Positions 20,384 to 33,098 of a DNA stretch of 64,000 bases are shown one piece after another; position 1 is the first letter of the stretch; every line of letters begins with the position of its first letter. A program made the translations under genes and the position numbers. The stretch comes from Dactylellina haptotyla. Taxonomy: Eukaryota > Ascomycota > Orbiliomycetes > Orbiliales > Orbiliaceae. The DNA is taken from NCBI GenBank assembly GCA_031310005.1, contig CM062382.1:3162001-3226000 (forward strand), in the 5' to 3' direction. Under the pieces are notes generated by a model. That model saw nothing but the letters and a program-made list of their open reading frames with translations, did not search any database and was not told where the DNA came from.

Positions 20384-23300
20384 ATATTTTCCACTCCAGA
20401 CTCCACAGGTTTCCACTTTCCAGGTGGATCACAATATCGAATCTTTCTACCGAGAAGTCTCTCCCAAGATGGGCGCCTCCACTTCTCCATCATGAGAACC
20501 CCAGGCTCCAATCAGCCCTATAATACGAGCCCGAGTATGCATTCAACGCCGCGTTATTTTAATATATTAAGTAACTAGTGTGTCTTACACCGCACAGCTG
20601 TGTTGTATACCCCACAGTGCACAGCGCGCACGGCTGGCTCAGGTGCCAAGTCGAGCTCTGTTGCGCCAGGCAGATTTTCTTCGTCAATTTTCCAAGGATT
20701 TCGGATGAGAAGGGTGCAAGTGCGAACTTCGGGTCGTTTTCCAGAGGCTTTTCGGCCACCCCTGCAACTTGCTCCTGCATATGCATGCATGCACACAAAC
20801 GGTTGCAGGATCACACCAGTTGTGGGGAGCGATGGAATCATCAAACCCCGGACCGTCGCTCGCACTCCGAAAATTACAGGCGGTAAGAAATTAGTGCTTC
20901 ACCAGTTCAATTGGAGTTATTGATTCACCAAACGCGTAGAAATTTTGTAGTTTCTCTCATTCAATTCTTCTACATATCTTCAATATTCGAAAAGAAAAAA
21001 AAGATTAGAAGTTTGCCGAGTCGCCGACACAACAATGTTACAACGCCCGGCGCGAAGCAGGCGCGTCTAATTAGCTAACATTCAATCCGGAAAGGGGCGT
21101 TCTATGCAAACCGCTATTAACTGTCAGCCGCACTTTCTAGTCCCCTAATGTAGCTAGTCCTACGAGTCTTTTTTCGCTGTTGTCCAAATAGTATGACCTA
21201 TTGGCGTGATATGGCTGGAATAGGGTATATGTTATCCCGCATGCATCCATGGTGTCTTCCCAAAAACAAACAACACGCACAAACTTTTCAAAGCCTCTCG
21301 CTCTCTCTGCCGTGATCCGCTTATACATAGAATTGTGTAATATTGCAGCTTCTTTTTCTATCCTCAGCCTCTCATTTAATTTTTTGGCTTGAACCCCAGC
21401 CTTCGGCTTCGTTTACATGTGTAAACTCATGCAATAATTTTCGCTGTGTGGAGAAACAGTTTACCCTTTTGGTAACCGAAATATCCGCTCCATTCCCGGC
21501 GTTGTGCTTTTTTTAGGGGCATGTGCACAGCTGGTGGAATTGCGGGCAAACCGTCTGTGAAGGTACAACATCCCTGAAATTCGAAATTAAGATTGATTTT
21601 CACCTGCTGAAAAGATTCAATTCCAAAACCGACGGTATCCACGCGGGAAACGGTTATCTTATAACGCTTATGAGAAACGATAAAGCTAAGCGTGATTCAT
21701 CACCACGAGCGCTGATCGTCCATCATTTCCGGCCTTATTTTAACGTCTGTGATACCCAACAGACGATCAGCCCACAAAAGGGGCAGAGCGTTCCATGTGG
21801 GCGGAATCATGACCACACAGCTCCAACAGGGGTAAACGATGGATAACAGGGTGTGACGAGATATCCGGATAAGAGCGAAGACTCAGATCTAACCCCAGCT
21901 GCCAGCTTCTCGGCCACCCCAGAAATAGCTTTAATTAAAGAAAATTTTCTCTCCGGCTGGTAAAAACAACGTGCAAAATGCAGGGGAAAACTGCACTTTC
22001 GCCATCTAATCTCTCGGTTTATTAATTCGCAGTATCCCTACAACAGTACATGTACGAGACACCGAATCCTGTGAGATTTAAAATACTTTCATTGCTAATG
22101 CGTCTACGGAAAATCGGCTTGTATAGAATAGCATATTGTATTTACCGAAAGTACATAGTCACTGCGATCGTACGAAAGGATTACTAAAATTCTACCAGCT
22201 TGCACACGTGTACGTGGTTCCGCCATGCAATTCGATTACATGAAATATATTCCTCCAGCTAGCCCATAACTATTATATATAATTATGCAATGCCAGTTGT
22301 TGGTTGCAACAAGAGGTTAAAGGAGGCTTACAACTAGGCCCCAAGCTGGTGAGCCCGAATGCGAGTGTTCACTCTGAACGCATGCACCCCGCACGCACAG
22401 ATGAATCAGTCCCATCTTGAACCTGGTGTGATTGAGTTGTGCATATACTGTCTTGGCGCTCGCTGTGGCTTTTATGATATAATCAAAGAGCTAAGGGAAA
22501 GCGTGCCGAACAACTAATCGCACGCCTCTCGCTTTTTCAAGTCTTACTCTGCCATCGGCACTGATCATATTGATATCCCCATTTACCATCCGAGCTTGTC
22601 TCGCAAGTCAGATGCCATCCAAGCTCTCAGAAAACATTATTGACTCAAGCACCGAACGAGCTGCTTTGAAAGTCTTCTTAGAAGGAAACACATATGACAT
22701 TAGACGATAGCCGTCGCGTCCGTCGCGTAGAAGTCTTTCGCAAGTTTAGCGCGGTCTATTGAATATCTTGCAAAGCAAAGCCAGGAGCGATTTTATATTC
22801 CGCAATGCGCAACCAATCGGCTCTCTTCATGTTTGCATTTTCCCGAATGGGTATTTGTGCGAACGGAAATGAGCTCCTCTGAACTTTCAGCTCAGCTATT
22901 CCGAAGCGCTTGAGTATGCAAAGTCTAAGACAACTCGGTGGTTGTAAAACTTGTGGTACGATGCGGTTGTGCGTGCGTGCATTGGACCTCCACGTATCCC
23001 AACTGAGACACACATGTGCGGTCATTGCTGGCCTTTCGGCGGAAAAGCCCTCATTAGATATTCTACATATTCTACCAACAACCTCGGAAAGGGGGTTTCT
23101 AGAAGTTGAACACGTATTAAGTTTGTACCTTATTCTGCTTAATGATTCAATAGTTTAGTTGTGCTTCGTTCAGTGCAGAGGTTGTCGATTCCAGCAGGCT
23201 TTTTTTTGGCGACTTATAAATTAATCTAGAACACCGAAAAGCCTTAAACAAACTATGTTGATAGAAAGCTCCCTTGTAAAAACGCAAATTATATATTGAG

Positions 23301-23554
23301 TTACGTAAATTTAGAACGACCATACCAGCCTAGGATTTGCCTTATAGAATTAGGACGGGAACAGAGTCTCTAAACTTTGTTCAAAATCTGCTACTGCCGA
23401 AGCTATATACTTGGAAAACCTGTTACTGCAGTAGAATTAAGGCCGTCCTTTTAGTATATCAAACTAACTCCGGACCGGAAAATAGCGAGCTTGATATATA
23501 TATAAATCGACGTCGTTAATGCATTTGGGCATTTGTTGATCTGCAATTAAACTA

Positions 23555-23581
23555 AGGAAGGAAGGGAGGAAGGAAGGAAGG
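23555..23581. repeat. GGAA microsatellite
   Basis: A run of imperfect AGGA units (about 27 bases, interrupted once by GGG) in non-coding DNA. Confidence 0.85.
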
Positions 23582-24333
23582 CTTAGTGCCGCGGCTCAAC
23601 GAATACGATTGGGCGAATCTATTTGTCGGGTAGCTTGCGAGATAAAGTTAACCGAAACGTCGACGCGGACCGCGGTGTAACAAAAGGACGGTAGTCGGCA
23701 CTCAGTTCCGTTCCCGAGATGCATATGCGCAAACCCGAATCTCGATGGTTTGTTATTGACACTTTAAACCCCAATGGGGACGGCGACGTCATTCATTTAG
23801 CATTATAATTCAACGCACAGTACTACGAGAACTTGATATCGCGTTCTGTAACGCTAAGCCTGTATTATCACTCTCACTTGGATAAATCGAGTTGTAGGCC
23901 CCGTTGTGGTGAAGATTGTATGACCCAAATTCAGCTCTTATGAATAGCAGATAGCACATCCGTAGCTCACTCGTAACAAAGTTTTATAATGCGCTTCTGC
24001 ATCTGTGGTCGAAACCAGTGCAGTAGTTCAACGAGATCAGATATGCCAGGTAATATTTCACATCTACATTCAAAGGAAGATTGTCTCTTCATATACGTCC
24101 AATGCCGCTTAGGAAGACATGCTAAGAGAAGATAATTTATTATCCATTTTTAAATTTTGATTTTGGTTCATGCAGTGACAGAATAGACATCTACCATGGT
24201 TTCACCGTTTCAACCATGAGTAGTAGTAGCTTGGCTTACCTCCCGTTATTTATCTTAATTCCGAAATATTTTTAATATCCTAATTCTTTGGAATGAATTG
24301 CCGCGGTTAATGCGATTTTACATATGTCATAAG

Positions 24334-25726
24334 TTAGTCAGCTAGTTCAGCCTCCATGAGAGTTTCGGTTCCTCGCGCGTCTTTCCACATTCCAACAACC
24401 TTGAAGCCAGCTTGGCAGAGCAGAGCTTTCCATGCAGCCTCGGTTCTCTCAGCTGCTGAAAGGAGGCTCATAAGGCATAGATCATGTGCAGCTTGGATGA
24501 CACTGGCACCCACTGGGGGTACGACTACATCGAAAATTAGTAACTGAGAGTACCCCTTCTTCAAAGCGGGCTTCAAGTTCTTCAATATCTTGAGAGCAAG
24601 ATCATCCGGCCAATCGTGGAGAATGGAGTGCATGAAATATACTCGACTACCTGGCAGTTGCCGACACCACAAGTCAGAAAGCCATAAATGACGCATGCAT
24701 ATGGAGCGAGCTAAATGACAACGTACCAGTAATAGGCTGAGGTTTAAAAAAGTCATGCACCATAGTAGTAATCTTCGGATCTATCTTCGGCTTTGCCAAG
24801 CCGATTACATCGGGCTGGTCTTGTAATATAAGCGAACCCGTTGGAATATCTGGGTGCTTTTCAAGAAATCGTGACAGGTCAACACCAACGTTCCCGCCAA
24901 CATCAACGAGGATAGGACCTTCACTGTTCGCTACGCGGTCGTCGAATAGTAATTTTGTGTCATAAACGTCGGTCCAGCTTTGTTTCCACAGTGTAATATT
25001 TGACATGAGACCGATAAAACTTTCTTGATATTCGAGTTTTGAACCGCAGCGGCCAAAGAAAGTCAACCTATCGGGGTTCTGAGGCATATCCATGTAGATT
25101 GAATAGGAGGCGTCTTTGGCCTCTCGGTATATTGTCTTCGCAAGGAATTCTGGGCCATGTAAAGCACTCGAAGCAAAATGGTGGAATCTGCTAATATTTC
25201 AACAAGTAGCCACGGCAAATTTCATCAGGATACCCACCCGCTTTGAATTGCGAGAGCAATATTCCTTTCGGCTAAGCTCAGAGAAAAAGGTGTTGGCTTG
25301 AAAAGGTCTTCTCCAGTCTCCTCGATGACGTTACGAATCACCAATAGCCGAAATTGGCGGCCTAGAACTTCATCAGTAATCTAGTTTGTGGGCCTTAATA
25401 TAAATTTGAGAAAATTTGCAGGTAGATATATACTCACGCAAGAGATTCGGCTCGCACTCTTTCTTACATAGTTTTACTAAATCGTCAAGAGATTTCTCCC
25501 CACCCCCAGCCGAATTCCAGGCTTCCCAAAGACCCAAATCTGCTACAATTTGGCATGCGGCGAGAACAAGAGGCTGTGGGAGGACCATTTCCCATGCCCG
25601 TTCAAAGGGCGTTTGTAGTTTGTTAAGAGCTCGGCGGAGGGCATCAATAGTTTGGACCCGATCGGTGTCTTTCAGATCAGGTGAAATTTGGTCGATCGAA
25701 GCCAATATGTCTTTAACGGAAGCCAT
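24334..25726 (-). CDS. SAM-dependent O-methyltransferase (first of two)
   Basis: Transfers a methyl group from S-adenosylmethionine to a hydroxyl of a small molecule; this plant-type family is common in fungal specialised metabolism. Exons on the minus strand: 25726-25438, 25367-25238, 25187-24727, 24650-24334, giving 398 residues. The N-terminal helical dimerisation region includes TPFERAWEMVLPQPLVLAAC and ETGEDLFKPTPFSLSLAE. The SAM site is GPILVDVGGNVGVDLSRFL, with Asn in place of the third Gly. The catalytic region is YFMHSILHDWPDDLALKIL, where the His of HDW is the general base of the family. The second exon uses an AAG acceptor, forced by phase. It is divergent from the other methyltransferase, 2.4 kb away. 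Confidence 0.9.
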
Positions 25727-28159
25727 TCTAGAGTGCTATTATCGGTAACCGAAAAATTTGAATCTGCAATCAACAACTTTTCATGAAAGAGGGGTCAGGA
25801 TGAATATCTAAGAAGCAACCCCGCTCTCATTGCCATCGGAGTCAGATCATGCATGACGGCACGTTTAGATCTCAATCGATCAATGGCGCGGTTGCAGTAG
25901 TTTGCAGTAGCCTTGGAGCTTGCAGCTAGTTCCAAGGATGTTACCTCAATGGTACCTAGCTTTATCTCAGTTTATCGGGAATTCCGGAAGCCGGTGTGTT
26001 TTTACTTGGGGCACCACTCAATTCTTAACGGCAGTAAGATCTCTACCGTAGATCTGCCTACACGGGGTAACGGGTAACTGAATATGGAGATCCGGTTTCA
26101 GTTTTGTAACTAGACTGCAGATCCGGTTTCCTTCATAGTAACCAATGCAATGCGAGGGGAGTACCTAGTACATGGACCGCAGATGCGTTCAACACAATCA
26201 CCAACCACCATAGCCTGTGCCTAACTTGTGGCGAGTAGGACCGGATCACATCGCGTCGATAAATCGATTATTCGAATGTCCAAATTTACAAAACATTTTG
26301 TGTCTACTGGGTCGGATATTCGATAATTCTGTTTATTGTTGGACTCAAGTCTCCATCCAAGACTGGTTACACTCCACAAATATTTATACTTTGGGGTGAA
26401 GCCGGCTGGCCAACTGGTCTTCAGGTTCAGGAATCTTCGAGCTGCGGCGCAATTATTCGTGTTGGGTCTGGGGACAAGACGACCCAGAGCAGAGGCTATA
26501 TCTCGTGACCTTCTTGGCCAGGTTGTTGCGGCATTCAGACTTAGGTGTTGAGATCCCAATTCATTGGCCAAGCTGGGATCGAGACCCGGGATTATTTTAA
26601 TGGCTACCATGCAATCCTTCTGACTTGGCTTGGGTTATTCGCGTGTAAACGGAACTAAGAAGCTACGGTTCTTGGTTAATAAATATAGCTCCACCAATTC
26701 CAGGGTTAAGTGATGGGGATCTAGAAAAATTAATGTTCCCTAAGTACGAACCAGAATCTAGAGCTCCAATCGATTATGCCCTGTGATCAATCCACGATTT
26801 CTTGGCTCCTGAAAATATATCTAAGTTTCGCATTGTGCAGGCTAGATACTTGTAAGTACTTGGGGTTCGCCAATCAACATCCCCACGCCGATGGAAATTG
26901 CTTTTGGACACTCGATGCTAATTCAACTTACGTGCTACGTAGCTGTGTTGTTATTGAGAATGTCCGAAGAATTTCATGTCACAAGGACGAGAGTAACGAA
27001 CCAACATAGATTTGGAGGGACTAACATTATGATGGGGTGACGGCTTTCATCGCCGTACCATATCTAATCTGTACCCAAAGGAATCAAAGCAATGTAACGT
27101 CGCTATCTCTTCTCCGCAGTATCGGGTTGTCGTTATTCCTCGCAGCCCTAAAGGCATGGGTGAGGCACCTGCAGGCTGAGCAAGGTTCTACCTCGCCAAC
27201 CAGAAAATCCCGCGCAACTAACTTCCCAAATCCCCAATCTAACTGCCGTTTGCAAGCCACCAGATATTTCCCTCGCTTGTAATTGAGAAAATGTCCCTAT
27301 ATTCTCATTGGCAGCTCCGATCGAATCATAGATTTAGATTCGTACACGGCCAGACCAAATTTATTCTAGTCCACTGCAGCTGTTGAGTTGTTTATTAGGC
27401 TAAGAAGACGCTAGTCAGTTGAAATATCCAGCCAAGAATGGAGCCGAGACGTGCGAGTGGTTCACAAATCACTGCACCAAAAGGACGAAACCACCCGCTA
27501 TTTGGCGTTCTGGCGGCCTATTCAAGGTTAATGACGGCCCGTGTTTTCGCTAGGCACAACTTGCATACATTGCGGAATACAGTTCGAATCAATAACTCCC
27601 GACTCAACCACCTCAAGTTATCATGGGCCTACCCCACGCTGAAATGAACCAGGCGGCTAGGCGAGCTAGGAATGCCTTAGCGTTTTCATGAATTGAATGC
27701 TCGATTGGGACACCGCCTGCGCTCGGCGTACGAACCATATGGCCATATGTATCGATGCATCTTTCTTTTCAAATGTAGAGGGTGATAGCGACTGCAATTC
27801 ATAAATGGTTGAATATTACATAAAGTCGATGCGATAGTGCATTATCTTTCTTTCCTTAGGTACTCGTAAATGCCACACTTATCATGCATGGAAAACAGGC
27901 TAGACATTGGCCGTGACACAGCGAGCTGCCTCCTGGAGACTCAGTTTATGTAATAATAAATTATTGCCGCTTGTAGACGAAACCCAACACATGACGCCCC
28001 GGATCAAGACTACGGCTGGGTTTAGATAGATCGCGCTCGACATGCATTTGGCGAAGGCGATAGCCCTAATGAGGGTAATAAATTAATCACAGTTCCTCGA
28101 GGAGTCTACTCCAAGCTGTCTATTTCCTCATCTGTAGACAAATCTTCAACATCTTCATT
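25727..28159. other. Intergenic region between two divergent O-methyltransferases
   Basis: A long shared upstream region. The frames (for example 26221-26610 minus, 129 codons) match no family I know. A direct repeat of GATCCGGTTTC occurs twice at about 26088-26128. No backbone enzyme or regulator gene is seen here. Confidence 0.45.
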
Positions 28160-29961
28160 ATGCATACTACAACCTCGACGGACGAAACAACTCAGCAGCT
28201 GCTCGATCTCAGCGAGCTTATTCAAACAGCTGTAGCTGATTATGCGGCAGCTAAAAACTGCAATCCTGAGAATGTGGAGGGCTCGCTGCCATCTCATGCA
28301 CTCTTCGAAGCCCAGAAGATCCTCTTATCAGCGGCGGGTATGATCACGGCGCTTGTCAGCAATCCCAGTCTTCGAGTCATGGAAGTTGCGCTTCAGCATT
28401 TTGAAAGTCGCTCCCTTCATCTCGCAGCATCTTTACGTATACCTGAGATTCTCTATGAGCAGGGTGATGCTGGCTGCGATATCAAAGACCTTGCAGCCCG
28501 CGTAGGCGTTGAATCGAAGAAACTTTGTACGAGCTTCATCTAACTCCATTCAATGGCTCGGTTAAAAGAACCTTGCTAACGGCGTATTTATCATTCAGCC
28601 CGTGTGATGCGATGCCTCTGCTCCACCCATATTTTCCGCGAGATATCTGACGATGTCTTTGCGAACAACGATATATCGGCGTCGCTAGTGAACAACGAAC
28701 CGCTCAGGGCGTACATCTTATTATGGTCGGCACAATCTCCAACCGTTGACTTGATGTGAAATCTAGAAAACATCTGACTTACACTTTCTACTGTAGTGCT
28801 CAATATGCGTACACTGCCTCGGATCATCTTCCTCGAGTTCTCACCGACCCCGTTAAAGGCCCTTCCTATGCTGTCGATGTTACGGCATTCCAGGATGCTG
28901 TTGGCACAAAAAATTCCATGTGGAATTGGTTGGAGGAGACTACAAAGGTCAAAGATATCATTGATGGCAATAACGGTACCGATGGCGCACCGAGTCCTTA
29001 TCCAGGAATGGTTGGAACCGAATTCGAGATGTATGTCAAAGAAACCAATGATGGACAAGACGACCAGAGGGTTATCCCTCGACCTGAGCACGCGATCTTC
29101 AATCTTGCAATGATTGGAGGTGGGAGAGTTTCTGGAGAAGCCCATTTATACGGTATACTAGCTTATTCTCCACTTCGCCATGTGTTGAATGATACTAATT
29201 CCCTCGTGCTTAGATTTCCCATGGTCTTCGCTTGGGAAGGCAACTGTCGTAGATGTAGGAGGAGGCATGGGTACGTACTAAAGTTCACACGATTATTTTC
29301 TATACCAAACTCTAATCAAAAAAATCATAGGCGGATTCTGCCTCGGGCTTTCTCACCTCTATCCGGATTTGAGCTTTATAGTCCAGGATAGAAGTCAAGT
29401 TATCCGTAAAGGAGAAGGAGAGCTTTGGCCACAAGAGAACCCGAAGGCTCTTCAACAAGGCCGCATAAAGTTTCTTGAACACGATTTCTTTAATGTCAAT
29501 CCAGTTAAGGATGCCGAAATCTACTGGATGAGGTATATTCTCCATGACTGGGCGGATGATTATTGTGTGAATATATTGAAGGGCATCAAAGAGGCCATGG
29601 GTCCTCGAAGTAAGCTTTTAATATGGTGAGTCACTGAGGTGTTTCCCCTACATCTATCCACCAAAGGCTCGTTATCTAACTTTGCTCGTGTAGTGAGCAA
29701 GTAATGAATACTACACTCGGTGATCCCCAATTGCCCTCAGCCCCGGCAATACTACCTGCCAACTATGGATATTTTACACGATACTCGCACACGCGCGACC
29801 TGGAGTTGATGGCGTTCATGAATGGAATTGAGCGCAAGCCCACAGAATTCCGTAATCTGATTGAAAAGGCTGGGTTACATCTGAACAAGTTTTGGAAAAC
29901 TAGAAGTCAAGTAGGGCTGATCGAAGTTGTGTTACCGGATTCTGAGTTGCGCAGCACTTAA
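28160..29961 (+). CDS. SAM-dependent O-methyltransferase (second of two)
   Basis: Six exons: 28160-28526, 28599-28725, 28797-29152, 29214-29270, 29331-29625, 29694-29961; 489 residues. An N-terminal extension of about 85 residues precedes the dimerisation region. Family landmarks are LVNNEPLRAYILL, LTDPVKGPSYAVDVTAFQD, the SAM motif VVDVGGGMGGFCLGLSHLYPD and the catalytic YWMRYILHDWADDYCVNIL. It is related in family to the methyltransferase at 24.3 kb but longer and with different introns, so the two are not a recent duplication. No transmembrane or signal sequence. A role in specialised metabolism is inferred from the family and from the nearby oxidoreductase. Confidence 0.92.
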
Positions 29962-31550
29962 TATACCAAAGGGCAGTTTTGTGTAACGGAATTATTGTGA
30001 TACGCAACCGCGAATACACCCATCGTGGGCTGAAACCCCTTGCCTGACCAGGTATTCAAATACAAGATGCTAGAAGTTGGTCATAGTAGTAGCATTCGTA
30101 TAACCTAATCCATGGACAGGATTTCAAATTTCATCATCTACAATGTAGCTATACGAAGCCAATGCATGGAGTAACAAATGGCTGTCCTATGTGAGACAAA
30201 TCCCGCGAAAATACTGCAAAATAGCAGTCGCTTCTTCAAGGAGACAGAAAAGGAGAAACCATGAAGAGTAGAGGGTGGGGGCGTCGAGTTGGTTCCGAAC
30301 AGACGTCGACATAGTCTAACTATCGCCCGAGAATAATAATGTTTGCCTATTTAATTATGAACTATAATAGTTTAATGTAGGTTAATGCATCTTATTCTGC
30401 AAGCTACTTCTACCTACACTCAGCGGCTAGCCTATCGTTACATCTCATAGACTCCGAAACACAAGCGGCTACGCCTAATAGAGCGTTGTGCATTTGGATT
30501 GCTTTGACACTTATAATGCAACCTATATCACACGGACAAATTAGATAGATTGCGCTATAACGACGCAGTTTCACGAAATTTCTGAGAGCTCTTTCGGCTC
30601 CCGACTGCCCCTTCCTCTAAAAGTGTCTCGGACCTATTAGATCTGGCGATACTTAGAGGTTTCCATTGTTCCGACCTCCTCCGTCTCCTCCGTCTTGCTT
30701 TTCCGGGATTAGAACCAAGTTTTGGATACATTTGAATGGAAGTGATTCGCTGGTTCTATGGATATATATGCCGGATAACAAAATCACTACAAGGCTAACT
30801 GAGGATTTGAGACACGGGAGATAGACTTGCGGGTCGATCTGGCCAGCAGCTGCAGCAGGCATGAACGGACACTTCGGTATCCTTGTATTCTCCTGTATCT
30901 CTATCCCAGATTGGATCAATCTTACGGTATTGTAAAATAAATCTCAGGTAATACTTATCCTTGAAAGGCAAGTACAACCATCTGAGAGGATCGAGGTATC
31001 GGGTACTGGAAGGATTACGGTATCGGGTATGTGCACCAGTTTACAGTGGTGATCGCAACAGAGAATTTAATATTGAGAGTAGACTTCAATATAGCTGTAG
31101 CGTGATGTGAGAGACGCTCTGGGCCAGTCGATATTGTTAAAACACCTATTCGATAAGATAGACCCCTTTTATTTTAAACCCTTGAATGAGTGTTTTTTCT
31201 TTTGAGGACCCTTGCATTCCCTACATATTAGGAATGTTAGTGTTAGGAATGTTCTTATTGGAATGCTAAAGAATGTGACCAAGACAAAGCTCGCATTTTG
31301 ACTGGAGGGGAATTCATGACGTGGAATCGCAACATGATACTTAGTGGGGCATCGATCTTAAGCGTCTACGTTTCACTCACGCAAACCAAAATTTCAAGTT
31401 TATAAATTGTACCGCTTCCCTTGATTAGATTGGAAGGTTGCGGGTCAATCGCAATTTTCTAGATATATGCTACTCTCCACAAAATATCGCCTTTAGTCTT
31501 TGTCAATTATTTTTCTTCCATATACATATCATTTTGACAACAAAACCAAA
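29962..31550. other. Intergenic region with a possible gene relic
   Basis: No complete gene is seen. On the minus strand, about 30795-31010, a frame reads like the end of a real protein (KYYLRFILQYRKIDPIWDRD) and then loses any pattern. AGGAATGTT is repeated around 31230-31250. A TATA box at 31401-31408 serves the next gene. Confidence 0.45.
31401..31408 (+). promoter_or_regulatory. TATA box of the FAD oxidoreductase gene
   Basis: TATAAATT lies about 143 bases before the ATG at 31551. Confidence 0.5.
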
Positions 31551-33098
31551 ATGACTTATCCAAGTTACAACTATTCTGAGGAGTCTCGAGATAGGCGGGT
31601 GCTTGCTATCATTGGTGGTGGCATCGCTGGTAGCGTCCAGGCAATCCACATCGCGGAAAAGCATCCCGAGATAGATATCCACATCTTTGATAAGAACAAA
31701 GATATATTAAGTGGAACGAGTAATATGAATCCTGGAAGACCTACCTTTGGGTTCCATTACCGCCACTTAGAAACTGCAACCTTTTGCCAGGATAACACCG
31801 TCAAGTTTACAAAATTCCTAGACAAGATAGGATGCCCAAACATCTTTGCAAAAGCTCCACAGAACGGGATATACGTTCTGATCAAAAATTCGACCCAGAT
31901 CCTCGGCAATTCTGTGAATCCTGTTTTTAGCCCTGATTTAATTGAGCCTATCTTCCATCAGATTAAAGAACATGCTATCAAGAATTACTCAAACGACAAT
32001 GATTTCACGAAGCATTTCGGTTCGCCTGAACAGATATGCCGACGGCTCGAGGAAGACGAATATGAAAAGTACCTTAAACCGGAGCTGCTACCATCAGTAG
32101 GCTCGGTTTATGACACGGCAGAGAAGACTTTTGACACAGCTGGGATATGTTCCTTCTTGCGCGAGCACATCAAGAAGATCAAGAATATTATTGTCCACAC
32201 TCGCGCGAACGTCACTCAATTGGAGCGCATCCACGAGATCAGTGGCTCTGGCTACCGAATCGTTTGGACCGACGGCCACAGTGGTAAAGTAAAAGTCTCG
32301 AATGCAAAGTTCTTAACACTCGCATGTTGGGAACGTGTCGGTCTTTTCAGGGCACAACTTGGCAAGGCGGAGGGTCAGCCAACACATAACAGACTCAAGA
32401 TGCTCGCTATTCTAGAAACAGAGGTCCCCGCTGACCGCCGCGATACTATTCGTCCGATATTCGCCGCGTCGGGCCCTTTCAGTATGATATCGCCCCAGAG
32501 GGCTATTGAAAAGTCAGATGGTGGGATAAAATGCACATTGTGCTGTACGTTGGCCATCAAGACTAACGTGATGAACGTCGCGGACGACAAACCGCTGCCT
32601 GCGCAGTACGATAACCTGATCGAAGGTAGAATCGGGCTGGAAGAGAAATTGGGAATGGCAGAGCCCATTTTAGAAGGCGCTCGACATTTTTTCTCGTGCT
32701 TGGAGAGCGCGAAATTAGTCGATGTTCGGTTCGGCACTGTTAGGGTGCCTTTTGGTGGGGGCAAAAACGTAGATATACATGACCCGGAAAGCGAACACCA
32801 TTCTAGGGACTACCCGGGATGTAACAATCTCGGTGATGGGCTATTCGTGAATGAGGCAATGAAGATGATATACAGTGTTTATAACGCTGAGAAGATGGTG
32901 GATTGGCTAGCTGCCGAACTCGACGAAGCCAATTTCAGCGAGGTTATGGACAAGATGCCTAGGATGATGGCGGTGAAAAAGGGGGTCTTGGATATAATTC
33001 ATAGCCCAGCACTGGGGCTGCTAGCTGCGAAACCTGCACACTCGTTAAAACCTTCTCGGTTCCAACGGTGGAGATGTAAATTCTCTTTTTGGAACTGA
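31551..33098 (+). CDS. FAD-dependent oxidoreductase (DAO-like fold)
   Basis: Single exon. The ATG at 31551 sits in a good context (CCAAAATGAC) and gives 515 residues; the frame upstream lacks another ATG. The FAD-binding motif RRVLAIIGGGIAGSVQAIHI occurs about residues 16-35, followed by an acidic strand end (IDIHIFDKNKD). A second conserved stretch, NMNPGRPTFGFHYRHLETA, resembles the substrate-side motif of the D-amino-acid-oxidase/glycine-oxidase superfamily. There is no signal peptide or membrane helix. The exact substrate is unknown. It lies about 1.6 kb downstream of the second methyltransferase on the same strand, so the two could belong to one small pathway, but no core synthase is present. 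Confidence 0.85.
   Translation: MTYPSYNYSEESRDRRVLAIIGGGIAGSVQAIHIAEKHPEIDIHIFDKNKDILSGTSNMNPGRPTFGFHYRHLETATFCQDNTVKFTKFLDKIGCPNIFAKAPQNGIYVLIKNSTQILGNSVNPVFSPDLIEPIFHQIKEHAIKNYSNDNDFTKHFGSPEQICRRLEEDEYEKYLKPELLPSVGSVYDTAEKTFDTAGICSFLREHIKKIKNIIVHTRANVTQLERIHEISGSGYRIVWTDGHSGKVKVSNAKFLTLACWERVGLFRAQLGKAEGQPTHNRLKMLAILETEVPADRRDTIRPIFAASGPFSMISPQRAIEKSDGGIKCTLCCTLAIKTNVMNVADDKPLPAQYDNLIEGRIGLEEKLGMAEPILEGARHFFSCLESAKLVDVRFGTVRVPFGGGKNVDIHDPESEHHSRDYPGCNNLGDGLFVNEAMKMIYSVYNAEKMVDWLAAELDEANFSEVMDKMPRMMAVKKGVLDIIHSPALGLLAAKPAHSLKPSRFQRWRCKFSFWN

Larger units (their letters stand above)
20272..24333. other. Gene-poor region of about 4 kb
   Basis: No gene is supported. Several overlapping frames at 20559-20923 on both strands look like chance openness in a GC-richer patch. 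Between 21 and 24 kb the frames are short and broken. A short frame at about 22550-22640 reads like protein (GTDHIDIPIYHPSLSRKSD) but stops at both ends and may be a relic. A GGAA-type microsatellite lies at 23555-23581. Confidence 0.45.

Noticed and set aside
20559-20923. Overlapping frames of 79-107 codons in both directions
   Set aside because: Open frames on both strands at once point to base composition rather than coding.
26221-26610. A 129-codon minus frame between the methyltransferases
   Set aside because: No family features, no promoter and mixed composition; best explained as chance.
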